Assembly (NCBI GenBank): GCA_022796875.1
Contig: JAAWJJ010000035.1
Coordinates: 1 to 37,699 of the forward strand
Source of the DNA: Eubacterium sp.
GTDB lineage: Bacteria > Bacillota > Clostridia > Lachnospirales > Lachnospiraceae
DNA length: 37,699 nucleotides
Direction: 5' to 3'
How positions within the stretch are numbered: the stretch's first letter is position 1; each line of letters opens with the position of its first letter. A program made the translations under genes and the position numbers. This document shows positions 22,499 through 30,646 of this stretch, piece by piece. The notes under the pieces are model-generated. The model searched no databases and was not told where the DNA came from. It was given only the letters and a program-made list of their open reading frames with translations.

Positions 22499-23683
22499 TT
22501 ATCTTTCCAGATTCGTCCCGTCCTCTCCGAATATGTGCGCTACGTTTCCACCGAAAGTAAAGGAAATCTCACTGCCGATGGAAAGGCCGGATCTCTCGGC
22601 GTCCGCAAGGTTCATCGTCTGCACGATAATGATCGTATCCCTGCCGCATGCGTTTGCATGAAGATGGATCGCGCTTCCCATCATTTCAAATACTTCCACT
22701 TTTCCTTTCACGCCTTCCGCGCCCTGTGCTAACGTAATATGTTCCGGACGTATTCCCAACGTAATATTCTGCGATTTCACGCCGTTTGCCGCCAGATTTT
22801 TTTGCTTTTCTTTCGAAAGCTCCACTGTTACGTCCGCCAGTTTTACACTGTATTTTCCGCCGTTTTCGATCAGTTCCGCATCAAACATATTCATTTGCGG
22901 CATACCGATAAACCCGGCCACGAAAACATTCCTCGGATGGTCGAACAAATCCTGCGGAGTGCCGATCTGCTGTACGACCCCGTCTTTCATAATGACGATA
23001 CGGTCGCCTAACGTCATGGCTTCCGTCTGGTCATGGGTAACGTAAATAAACGTCGCGTTGATTCGCTGGCGAAGTTTGATAATCTCCGCACGCATCTGGT
23101 TCCTGAGTTTCGCATCCAGGTTAGACAGCGGTTCGTCCATCAGAAGAACTTTCGGCTCCCTTACGATAGCTCGGCCGATCGCAACCCTCTGCCTCTGCCC
23201 GCCGGACAACGCTTTCGGTTTCCTTTCCAGAAACTGCGTAATCCCCAGGATTTCCGCCGCTTCTTCTACACGGCGTTTGATCTCCGCCGGATCCATTTTC
23301 TGTAATTTTAACGGAAATTCCATATTTCCGCGAACCGTCATATGCGGATACAACGCATAGTTCTGGAATACCATCGCGATATCACGGTCTTTCGGTTCCA
23401 CATCGTTTACTTTTTTGCCGTCGATTAAAAGATCGCCGCCGCTGATCCCTTCCAGGCCGGCTACCATACGCAGCGTCGTGGATTTTCCGCATCCGGACGG
23501 TCCGACCAAAACGATAAATTCCTGGTCTTTAATATCGAGATTAAAATCCTGAACCGCTACCACGCCTTCTTCCGTAATCAAAAGATTGCTCTTTTTCTTT
23601 TCCGGCTCGCCTTTTTTCTTACTTTTTTTGTTTTCTGTATTTGGATACACTTTTTTAATGTGTTTTAAAATTACTTCTGCCAT
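22499..23683 (-). CDS. ugpC: Sugar ABC transporter ATPase, UgpC/MsmK family
   Basis: 394 residues. Walker A GPSGCGKST, Q-loop VFQNYALYPH, signature LSGGQRQRVAIGRA, Walker B VLLMDEPLSNLDAKLR, switch His in YVTHDQTEAM. The C-terminal TOBE-type domain runs from about 265. A Lys/Glu-rich insert (about residues 17-36) precedes the core; I recall the same in Lachnospiraceae homologues. This ATPase class powers several carbohydrate importers at once. Here it stands 19 bases after the alpha-galactosidase gene, last in the operon, so it should at least energise the two permeases encoded upstream. Confidence 0.94.
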   Translation of the reverse strand: MAEVILKHIKKVYPNTENKKSKKKGEPEKKKSNLLITEEGVVAVQDFNLDIKDQEFIVLVGPSGCGKSTTLRMVAGLEGISGGDLLIDGKKVNDVEPKDRDIAMVFQNYALYPHMTVRGNMEFPLKLQKMDPAEIKRRVEEAAEILGITQFLERKPKALSGGQRQRVAIGRAIVREPKVLLMDEPLSNLDAKLRNQMRAEIIKLRQRINATFIYVTHDQTEAMTLGDRIVIMKDGVVQQIGTPQDLFDHPRNVFVAGFIGMPQMNMFDAELIENGGKYSVKLADVTVELSKEKQKNLAANGVKSQNITLGIRPEHITLAQGAEGVKGKVEVFEMMGSAIHLHANACGRDTIIIVQTMNLADAERSGLSIGSEISFTFGGNVAHIFGEDGTNLER

Positions 23684-23702
23684 TTTTACTCCTTCCCTAT
23701 CC

Positions 23703-25895
23703 TCACTCTGCCTTCAAATAATACTGGCAGGAATCATAGTTTTCTTTCGGTACCGGAAGCAGAATCCCCCCGTTCATAAGCGCCGCCCCGGTAAATGTGC
23801 CAAGTTCCTCTCCGTCACGGGTAAGCCTGTAATACAGTTCTTCTGAAAGTCCGCGGAGTTTTAAATATTCCGCTTTCGGATTCGCATGAAGATCCGTATA
23901 AACTACCGCCGCTGATGCTTCTTTCCTGTCCTCTGCTGCAAATTCCCATGCCGTATGGTTTTTATTTTCATACGGCGATACCAACCTGTAATACTTTCCG
24001 AACTGAAACAGCCGGTAATGTTTTTTAAAACAGGTAATCTGCTCTTTTACAAACTCCTTTTCCTCTTCCGGCATAAGCCTCAGATCCAATTCGTAACCAA
24101 ACGCTCCCTGCATGGCGCAGATGCCTCTCGTTTTTAACGGCGTCGTCCGGAAATTCTGCTCGTTCGGACAGGCGGAGATATGCGCGGATACTGTTGACAT
24201 CGGATATGCAAAAGACGTTCCATATTGAATACGCAGCCTTTCGACCGCATCCGTATTGTCGCTGCACCAGATCTGAGGACAATAATACAACATTCCTGCA
24301 TCATATCTGCCTCCTCCGCCGCAGCATCCCTCCAAAAGCAGCTGCGGGTAATCGGTCACGATTCTTTCCAAAAGCTTATATACGCCTAATACAAACCGGT
24401 GCCTTACTTCACCCTGACGCTCCGGTGAAAGCAGCTTAGAGTACGCCGCCGCCAGAGAACGGTTCATATCCCATTTGATGTACTCTATCTTACTGTTATC
24501 AATAATCCCTGAAATGCACCGGTATAAATAATCGACAACGTCGTCCCTCGACATATCGAGCACCAGCTGCGACCGTCCGCGGATCGAATCCCGCCCTGGT
24601 ACTGTAAGCGCCCAGTCCGGATGTTCCCTGTACAGGTCGCTGTCTTCGGAAACCATTTCCGGCTCAAACCAGAGTCCGAACAACAGTCCCTTTTTGTGCA
24701 CTTCTTCCGACAGTTCCCCTAACGTGCATCCGAGCTTTTCTTCATTGGCATACCAGTCGCCCAATCCGGAATAATCACTGTTCCTTTTGCCGAACCAGCC
24801 GTCGTCCAGAACAAACATATCGACGCCCAGTTTTGCCGCCTCTTCAGCAATACCCAGAATCTCTTTCCCGTCAAAATCAAAATACGTCGCTTCCCAGTTG
24901 TTAGCAATAACCGGCCTTCTGCGGTCTTTCCACTCGCTGCGGATCAAATGGTCCTGAAATGCACGGTGCAGCTTATGGCTCAGGTTTTCAAAGCCGCTGC
25001 CGCTCATACACATACACACTTCCGGAGCGTAAAAACTTTCCTGCGGCTGCAGAACCCATGAAAAATCCTGATCGTCGATTCCCAGAATAAACCGTGTCTG
25101 ATCCATCTGGTCCACTTCCGCCTGTATGCAAAACCCTCCGCTGTAAAGAAATGCAAATCCGTAACAAACGCCGTTTTGTTCCGTCGTATGCGGCTTTGCA
25201 AGAACCGCAAACGGATTATGCTGGTGGCTTGACGCTCCTCTGGTACTGCGAAGTTCCGTGATCCCGTGTGCCAGCGGGCTCCTTTCAGCCTGCCTTTCTC
25301 CTGTATGTTTACCGTAAAAATGCAGCAGTTCCAAGCCGTTTTCCATAAAATCAGTACAGGCGGAAGAAACTTTTTTTAAGACTGCAGGGTTTTCCATCCG
25401 GTTTTCAATAACCGCAGCCCTTGTAATCACATCTTCTTCTTCTAATACACTATACAATAATCGTACATAAAACTCTTCTTTGCCGTCTTTCAGCACAATT
25501 TCCAACGTCTGGGCTTCTTCCCCTGCAAACATCGCAGGAAGTCCCGGTATACTGTATTTTCCGTCATAGACTTTATAACTGTCAAAAAGCAACAGGCAAT
25601 CGCACACACCACTTCCCAAATCGGCCTCCAGACAGTGGATACGGTAATCACCGCTCCCGAGCACCGGAAACTCCTGCGGAAGATAATCCAGGGAATACAC
25701 CCTCTCGTTTTCCGTTCCGGCAATGTTGCCTGAAAATCCATGGTCTGCCATCTGTATCAAATACGAATAATCGGTGTCATCCGTTTTCTCCCCATAATAG
25801 GTATGGAGCAGTATCCGGCGTTCATCCGCTTTCATCTGATAGGTGCTGTTTTTTGTCTGTAACGTAAAAACGTTATTTTTTACACTAATTGACAT
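23703..25895 (-). CDS. Alpha-galactosidase, GH36
   Basis: 730 residues, the usual GH36 length. An N-terminal beta-supersandwich is followed by the catalytic barrel from about 320 (NNWEATYFDFDG, LGVDMFVLDDGWFG). The nucleophile Asp lies in YIKWDMNRS (about 476) and the acid/base Asp in CSDNTDAVER (about 545), both intact. No signal peptide, so it acts in the cytoplasm on imported raffinose-family sugars or melibiose, releasing galactose. It is in the operon of the solute-binding protein and permeases and upstream of the ATPase. galK and galT on the other side of the regulator would process the released galactose. Confidence 0.95.
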   Translation of the reverse strand: MSISVKNNVFTLQTKNSTYQMKADERRILLHTYYGEKTDDTDYSYLIQMADHGFSGNIAGTENERVYSLDYLPQEFPVLGSGDYRIHCLEADLGSGVCDCLLLFDSYKVYDGKYSIPGLPAMFAGEEAQTLEIVLKDGKEEFYVRLLYSVLEEEDVITRAAVIENRMENPAVLKKVSSACTDFMENGLELLHFYGKHTGERQAERSPLAHGITELRSTRGASSHQHNPFAVLAKPHTTEQNGVCYGFAFLYSGGFCIQAEVDQMDQTRFILGIDDQDFSWVLQPQESFYAPEVCMCMSGSGFENLSHKLHRAFQDHLIRSEWKDRRRPVIANNWEATYFDFDGKEILGIAEEAAKLGVDMFVLDDGWFGKRNSDYSGLGDWYANEEKLGCTLGELSEEVHKKGLLFGLWFEPEMVSEDSDLYREHPDWALTVPGRDSIRGRSQLVLDMSRDDVVDYLYRCISGIIDNSKIEYIKWDMNRSLAAAYSKLLSPERQGEVRHRFVLGVYKLLERIVTDYPQLLLEGCCGGGGRYDAGMLYYCPQIWCSDNTDAVERLRIQYGTSFAYPMSTVSAHISACPNEQNFRTTPLKTRGICAMQGAFGYELDLRLMPEEEKEFVKEQITCFKKHYRLFQFGKYYRLVSPYENKNHTAWEFAAEDRKEASAAVVYTDLHANPKAEYLKLRGLSEELYYRLTRDGEELGTFTGAALMNGGILLPVPKENYDSCQYYLKAE

Positions 25896-25952
25896 AAGTG
25901 TCCTGCCTCTCCTGTTTCTATATTATCGTCCCGTATCCATATACGGGTGGCG

Positions 25953-26816
25953 TTATTTCACCGCTCCGTTTACTACGCCATTGATAATCTGCTTCTGACA
26001 TATGATATAGAAGATCAATATCGGCAGCAATGCCAGTAAGTAGGAAGCAAACGCCAGATTGTAATTGGTACCGAACTGTGTCTGGAAGTTCAGCTGTGCC
26101 AGCGGTAACGTATTCTGATCCGTTCCCGACATGATAACAAGCGGGGTCATAACGTCGTTCCAGGTACTCATTGCCGTCAGTACCGCGACCGTCGCATGCA
26201 TCGGTTTCATATTCGGGAAAATGATTTTCCAGAACGTCTGCCAGACGCCGGCTCCGTCTACACATGCCGCTTCATCCAGTGCGACCGGAATATTACTTAA
26301 ATATCCGGAATATAACATTACATTCATCGGCATAAAGAATACCACATATAATACGATAACGCCAAATCTGTTTGCAATTCCAAGCTGCGCCGTCTGTTTT
26401 ACCAGAGGCATCATAAGTACCGCAAACGGTACGAACATACCGCTGATCAGGTATAAATAAGACATATTAAAAAATTTCAGTTTGCGCATTTTTCTTCCGA
26501 TCAGGTATCCTGCCAGCGAATGGAGCAGCACGCAGATCACTACGGTTACGCCTGTCAGAAGAATACTGTTTCCAAGAGAATGCCAGAAATCCGTTACCTG
26601 CATCGCCTCTGCAAAATTGGCGAAACTCCAGGACTGCGGAAAAGCAAGCGCGCCCGCCACATCGTTCGTCATCTCAGACGGCTGTTTAAACGCGATCACC
26701 ACAGTCATATATAACGGAAACAGGATTGTCAGGCAGCCGATGATAAGAAGAATGAATATAATTCTGTTTACTAATTTTCCGCCTACAGCGCCTTCGTTCA
26801 TCTTTGCTTTATTCAT
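25953..26816 (-). CDS. Carbohydrate ABC transporter permease (MsmG/MalG type)
   Basis: 287 residues, six membrane segments. The EAA loop that docks the ATPase reads EAACVDGAGVWQTFWKIIFP near residue 190. Length and C-terminus are typical of the second permease of CUT1 importers. Its start overlaps the stop of the preceding permease by one base (TAATG), so the two are coupled. Partner of the other permease, the solute-binding lipoprotein and the UgpC-type ATPase. Confidence 0.93.
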   Translation of the reverse strand: MNKAKMNEGAVGGKLVNRIIFILLIIGCLTILFPLYMTVVIAFKQPSEMTNDVAGALAFPQSWSFANFAEAMQVTDFWHSLGNSILLTGVTVVICVLLHSLAGYLIGRKMRKLKFFNMSYLYLISGMFVPFAVLMMPLVKQTAQLGIANRFGVIVLYVVFFMPMNVMLYSGYLSNIPVALDEAACVDGAGVWQTFWKIIFPNMKPMHATVAVLTAMSTWNDVMTPLVIMSGTDQNTLPLAQLNFQTQFGTNYNLAFASYLLALLPILIFYIICQKQIINGVVNGAVK

Positions 26817-27697
26817 TATAACTGTTCCTCCTTACTTCCTAAGAATTTCGTCTGCAGCAACGAAATTACCACGATAACAATGAAGAATATAAATGCATTC
26901 GCGCTTTGGAATCCAAACTGTCCGCCGCTCATACCATTGTTATAAATCAGGTAAGAAATGGATTCTGTTGACTGTGACGGTCCCCCCTTTGTCAACGCCA
27001 TGATCTGGTCGAATACCATCATCGCATTTTTCATACAGAGCACCATGTTAATCGATACAAAAGGCATAATCAGCGGAAGCGTAATATTTTTAAACTTTTT
27101 CCAGCCGGTCGCTCCGTCAAGCATACCCGCTTCATACACCTCTTCGGGAACGGTCTGAAGCCCCGAAATATATATGATCGTATTCATGGCAATCCCCTGC
27201 CACGCTCCTACAATTACGATCGCTACCCACGCCCAGCGCGTACTGCCCAAAAGGCTGTTGGATAAAAATTCATTTCCTGTAGCCGCTCCGATTGCAGGTA
27301 AAATATAAGTAAAAATAAAGCTGAAAATATAACCGACTACCAGGCCGCCGAGAATATTCGGTACAAAGTAAATGCCCCTTAACGCATTTTTGCCCCTGAT
27401 ATTACTGTTTAATCCCAGCGCCAGGATCAGGCTGATTACATTGACCGCAATCGTCATAACGATCGCGTATTTAAATGTAAACAGATAGGATTTTCCAACG
27501 CGGGCATCCTGGAAAACTTCCACAAAATTACGAAGTCCGACAAAATCATAGTTTCCGTAACCGCGGAAATTCGTCAATCCATAGTAAAAACCTTTGATCA
27601 ACGGCAGTGTGTTAAAACAGAAGAACAGGATCAGAATCGGAATCAAGATTCCAAGGAATATTTTCTCATTCCTGCTCCAGGCCATTCTTTTTTTCAT
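26816..27697 (-). CDS. Sugar ABC transporter permease (MsmF/MalF type)
   Basis: 293 residues with six membrane segments, first at about 14-36. The EAA loop reads EAGMLDGATGWKKFKNITLP near residue 195. It begins 3 bases after the stop of the solute-binding protein, whose end provides the GGAGGGAG ribosome-binding site. A CUT1-type importer subunit, presumably for alpha-galactosides given the GH36 enzyme in the operon. Confidence 0.93.
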   Translation of the reverse strand: MKKRMAWSRNEKIFLGILIPILILFFCFNTLPLIKGFYYGLTNFRGYGNYDFVGLRNFVEVFQDARVGKSYLFTFKYAIVMTIAVNVISLILALGLNSNIRGKNALRGIYFVPNILGGLVVGYIFSFIFTYILPAIGAATGNEFLSNSLLGSTRWAWVAIVIVGAWQGIAMNTIIYISGLQTVPEEVYEAGMLDGATGWKKFKNITLPLIMPFVSINMVLCMKNAMMVFDQIMALTKGGPSQSTESISYLIYNNGMSGGQFGFQSANAFIFFIVIVVISLLQTKFLGSKEEQL

Positions 27698-27700
27698 ATC

Positions 27701-28987
27701 CTACTCTCCCTCCTCATAGCGTTTTACTTTTGCAATAATATCTTTGTTATAGCGGACCCATTCGGTATCGAATCTCTCCATAAAGGTTTCCGTCGCATTT
27801 TCGCTGTCATCCAGAAGATACGTCTGGATCATCGCGTCTACTGCCATTTCGCTCGGATAATGATGGTCCTGATAATCCGCTACCAGTCCGTTTTCAATAT
27901 ATTCACGCATTTCTTCGAGTTCCGGCACGATTTCAAAATCGCCTTTTTTACATGGAACCGCACTCTGTGCGTCCAGGTATTTCTTAATGCTTTCGTCTTT
28001 CTGCATATATCTTAACACTTCATATGCAGCTTCTTTATTTTCACAGGTAGACATAACGCAGAACATTAAATCGTTACCGGAATTTAATATATTCTCTTCC
28101 GCGTTACTGCTTGCTGGAAATACGAAAGAACCAATATTCATGTCCGGATTTACCGAACGGATCTGCGGAATCGCATAGTTACCGATGACGTACATTGCGG
28201 ATTCTCCGCGTGCAAACGCCGTACACGCATCGTTATAACTCTGTGCTACCGGATTTTTCTGTGCATACGGAAGAAGCGCTTTCTCTTTTTCCGCTACTTC
28301 TTCATAGTGTTCCGAAAACTTTGTTTCCCCGGAATTTACCTTATATGTCAGGTCGGAATCGCAAAGGTCTACCGCGATTGCGTTCCACGGAGCCAGACAA
28401 GTCCAGGAGTCTTTGAATCCGAAATACATCGGCAGGATGCCCTCCCCCTGAATCGTATCGCAAAGTTCCAGCAATTCCTCCCATGTCGTAGGAATCTCCC
28501 AACCGTGCTCCTTAAACATATCACGGTTAAACAGGATGCCGGCTGCATTTGCCATATACGGCATCGCATATACGCCGTCCTGAGGAATGTACTCCAGGTC
28601 TTTGTTTGTTTCCAGATAATTTTCCTTGATATCGGCAAGGCCGTCAAAATCGGAAATATCCATCAACATTTCCGCATCCAAAAAATTGGAATAATTGATG
28701 TCGCCGCCGATACCGATAATGTCCGGGGTATCCTCTCGGATAAATCGGGTCTTTAAAATTGTCATTGCGTCGTTTGGAGAATCAATTTTCAATAAGATAT
28801 CATCATGCGTCTCATTGAATTCTTTTTCAAATTCTTCAAAGACTTCGACTGCTTCCGGCTTATACTGAACCATTTCGACTACAGTTTTGCCCTCTGCCGC
28901 CTTGTCTTCTCCTCCACAGCCAACAATGAACAGTCCCATTGCCAATACTACGGCTAAAAAGAGTGCCTGTGATTTTTTCTTTTTCAT
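27701..28987 (-). CDS. Sugar-binding lipoprotein (MsmE/RafE type)
   Basis: 428 residues. A lipoprotein signal (KKKK, hydrophobic core, lipobox FIVGC, Cys 24) anchors it outside the membrane. The mature part is a family-1 extracellular solute-binding protein (ETHDDILLKIDSPNDAM, TPDIIGIGGD, PTTWEELLELCDTI). It is the first gene of the operon and provides sugar capture for the two permeases. The AGGAG ribosome-binding site is 6 bases before the ATG. Context indicates raffinose, melibiose or stachyose as ligand; this is inference. Confidence 0.94.
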   Translation of the reverse strand: MKKKKSQALFLAVVLAMGLFIVGCGGEDKAAEGKTVVEMVQYKPEAVEVFEEFEKEFNETHDDILLKIDSPNDAMTILKTRFIREDTPDIIGIGGDINYSNFLDAEMLMDISDFDGLADIKENYLETNKDLEYIPQDGVYAMPYMANAAGILFNRDMFKEHGWEIPTTWEELLELCDTIQGEGILPMYFGFKDSWTCLAPWNAIAVDLCDSDLTYKVNSGETKFSEHYEEVAEKEKALLPYAQKNPVAQSYNDACTAFARGESAMYVIGNYAIPQIRSVNPDMNIGSFVFPASSNAEENILNSGNDLMFCVMSTCENKEAAYEVLRYMQKDESIKKYLDAQSAVPCKKGDFEIVPELEEMREYIENGLVADYQDHHYPSEMAVDAMIQTYLLDDSENATETFMERFDTEWVRYNKDIIAKVKRYEEGE

Positions 28988-29036
28988 TTTTTCTCCTTTC
29001 TTTTTAGATTGCGACCGATCGTAATTCTATATTACT

Positions 29037-29066
29037 GATAAAAATTTTATCATCTGTACCTGCCAA
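29037..29066 (-). promoter_or_regulatory. Candidate promoter of the alpha-galactoside operon with palindrome
   Basis: On the minus strand TTGGCA (forward 29061-29066) and TTTTAT (forward 29038-29043) are 17 bases apart. The perfect palindrome GATAAAAATTTTATC (29037-29051) covers the -10. The imperfect -10 suits activation by the divergent AraC-type regulator. Confidence 0.45.
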
Positions 29067-29123
29067 TCGTAAATATTATGATGTGGCGAAAATATATCTT
29101 AACGCTTGATTTATCGAATTATA

Positions 29124-29153
29124 TTGATATATATACTCATTATGGTATATAAT
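29124..29153 (+). promoter_or_regulatory. Promoter of the AraC-type regulator
   Basis: TTGATA (29124-29129), 18 bases, TATAAT (29148-29153). Start near 29160, leaving a leader of about 88 bases. Confidence 0.65.
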
Positions 29154-29247
29154 TAGTATAAAAGACGTAATTTTGTTACTTTTCTATGATTTTTATGTTA
29201 ATTTTTTGTGAAATCTTACTGATTTCAAAGGGGAAAGGAGTATCAAT

Positions 29248-30105
29248 ATGCCACAAAACTCGTTTCATATTTTCTCTGACGAACGTTTTCTGGATTTGAC
29301 TGCCTACCAATACGGATATGAACAGTGCCGGCCTCTTCATTCCTATGGACCGCATATCAGAAACCATTACCTGTTTCATTACATTATATCCGGAAAAGGC
29401 GTCCTTCATGTAAACAATAAAGATCTGACTCAGACGGACGAATATCAGGTTCTGGCCGGACAGGGTTTTCTGATCGAACCGAATTATGTCGCCACATACT
29501 ATGCCGACCAGCACGAACCATGGGAATATACCTGGATCGAATTTGACGGACTTCGGGCAGCCGAGCTGATAAAAGAAGCCGGACTTTCCGCCACTTCGCC
29601 TGTGTTTTGCCCGATTTCCGAAGAAGCCGGGCAGCAGCTGCAAAACAGAATGTTGTACATTGTGGAACACCATATAGAAAATTCGCTGTTTTTCATCGGA
29701 TGCCTTTATATGATTCTGGATTCCCTCGTCCAGGGTTCTGCAAACCGCTGGCAAATCCAGGGCGGAAAGCTTTCCCGTTTTTATTCACAGGAAGCGATCT
29801 CCTTTATTGAGCAGCATTACGCCTCGCAGATCACGGTGGAGGACATGGCGAAAAAATGCAATCTGGACCGCAGTTACTTCGGAAAAGTATTTAAAGATAC
29901 GATGGGTCAGTCCCCTCAGGAATTTCTGATCCGCTACCGCATGAACAAAGCCTCCACATTGCTGACCATGACGGATCTTTCGATCAACACGATCAGCATA
30001 CAGGTCGGTTATCCGAATCAGCTTCATTTTTCAAGGGCGTTCAAAAAAATATACGGGGTTTCCCCGAGGACTTACCGGCAGAATCGAAAGCTGCGGCCTA
30101 TGTAA
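29248..30105 (+). CDS. AraC-family regulator (MsmR/RafR type)
   Basis: 285 residues. The N-terminal cupin (about 20-110: HYLFHYIISGKGVLHV, GQGFLIEPN) should bind the sugar. The C-terminal AraC domain (about 185-285) has both helix-turn-helix units (TVEDMAKKCNLDRSYFGKVF and SINTISIQVGYPNQLHFSRAF) and the ending KKIYGVSPRTYR. It is divergent from the alpha-galactoside operon, the usual layout for MsmR/RafR activators. AAGGAG stands 8 bases before the ATG. It most likely activates the importer operon, perhaps also the GH31-gal genes downstream. Confidence 0.93.
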   Translation: MPQNSFHIFSDERFLDLTAYQYGYEQCRPLHSYGPHIRNHYLFHYIISGKGVLHVNNKDLTQTDEYQVLAGQGFLIEPNYVATYYADQHEPWEYTWIEFDGLRAAELIKEAGLSATSPVFCPISEEAGQQLQNRMLYIVEHHIENSLFFIGCLYMILDSLVQGSANRWQIQGGKLSRFYSQEAISFIEQHYASQITVEDMAKKCNLDRSYFGKVFKDTMGQSPQEFLIRYRMNKASTLLTMTDLSINTISIQVGYPNQLHFSRAFKKIYGVSPRTYRQNRKLRPM

Positions 30106-30164
30106 TTCGCATATAAATATTTCAGAAGTTGGCAGTATCAAAGAATCTGATTTCACAGGCACGC

Positions 30165-30392
30165 TGTCAGGCACATACAAAATATAACAATTGCCTGCTC
30201 CGCCAAATGGATTTTATAACCGCTCTGCCAGGATTGCTTTTGTGTACGCAACCGCCCTCGATGCGCCGTCCGGGCGCACTCGGACTTTTGAGGACGTCCC
30301 TGTCCTCAAATTGCTGGTGAAACACAGAGCGCTAAGAAAATCTCATTTGCTTCCGCAAGGACAATTGGTTATTATTTTATACGTGCCTGACA
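30165..30392. mobile_element. 228-bp foldback MITE-like element
   Basis: Both ends carry TGTCAGGCAC as inverted repeats (30165-30174 and 30383-30392). The similarity continues inward through ATACAAAATATAACAATTG against its complement at 30362-30382. A further inner pair CGCTCTG (30221-30227) and CAGAGCG (30325-30331) follows. So two arms of about 63-68 bases fold back on each other around a GC-rich centre with smaller hairpins (GAGGAC/GTCCTC near 30290-30310). No coding capacity. No clear target-site duplication. It sits just after the regulator gene without breaking it and may serve as its terminator or RNA end. Confidence 0.72.
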
Positions 30393-30521
30393 TTCCACGT
30401 CTGTAAAAGCTTGCCCTTATGCTGCCAGTCTTCTGAAATATTTAATAGAATACTGGTAGGCCATCCGAAATAAGGAAATAAATGTTCGACAGAAACAATA
30501 AGGCAGAAACCTGTTTTTGTC

Positions 30522-30550
30522 TTGTATTCATAAAGAAATCTGTGTATAAT
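30522..30550 (+). promoter_or_regulatory. Promoter of the GH31-galK-galT genes
   Basis: TTGTAT (30522-30527), 17 bases, TATAAT (30545-30550). The leader of about 90 bases contains an extra AAGGAGGTG at 30562-30570 that does not serve the chosen start. Confidence 0.75.
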
Positions 30551-30646
30551 TTTGTTATCAAAAAGGAGGTGCTGCCGCACAGGATATGGCCAATGCCTCA
30601 GACAAAGGAAAAGAACAAAACAAATAACAGCAGGGAGGAACTCACC

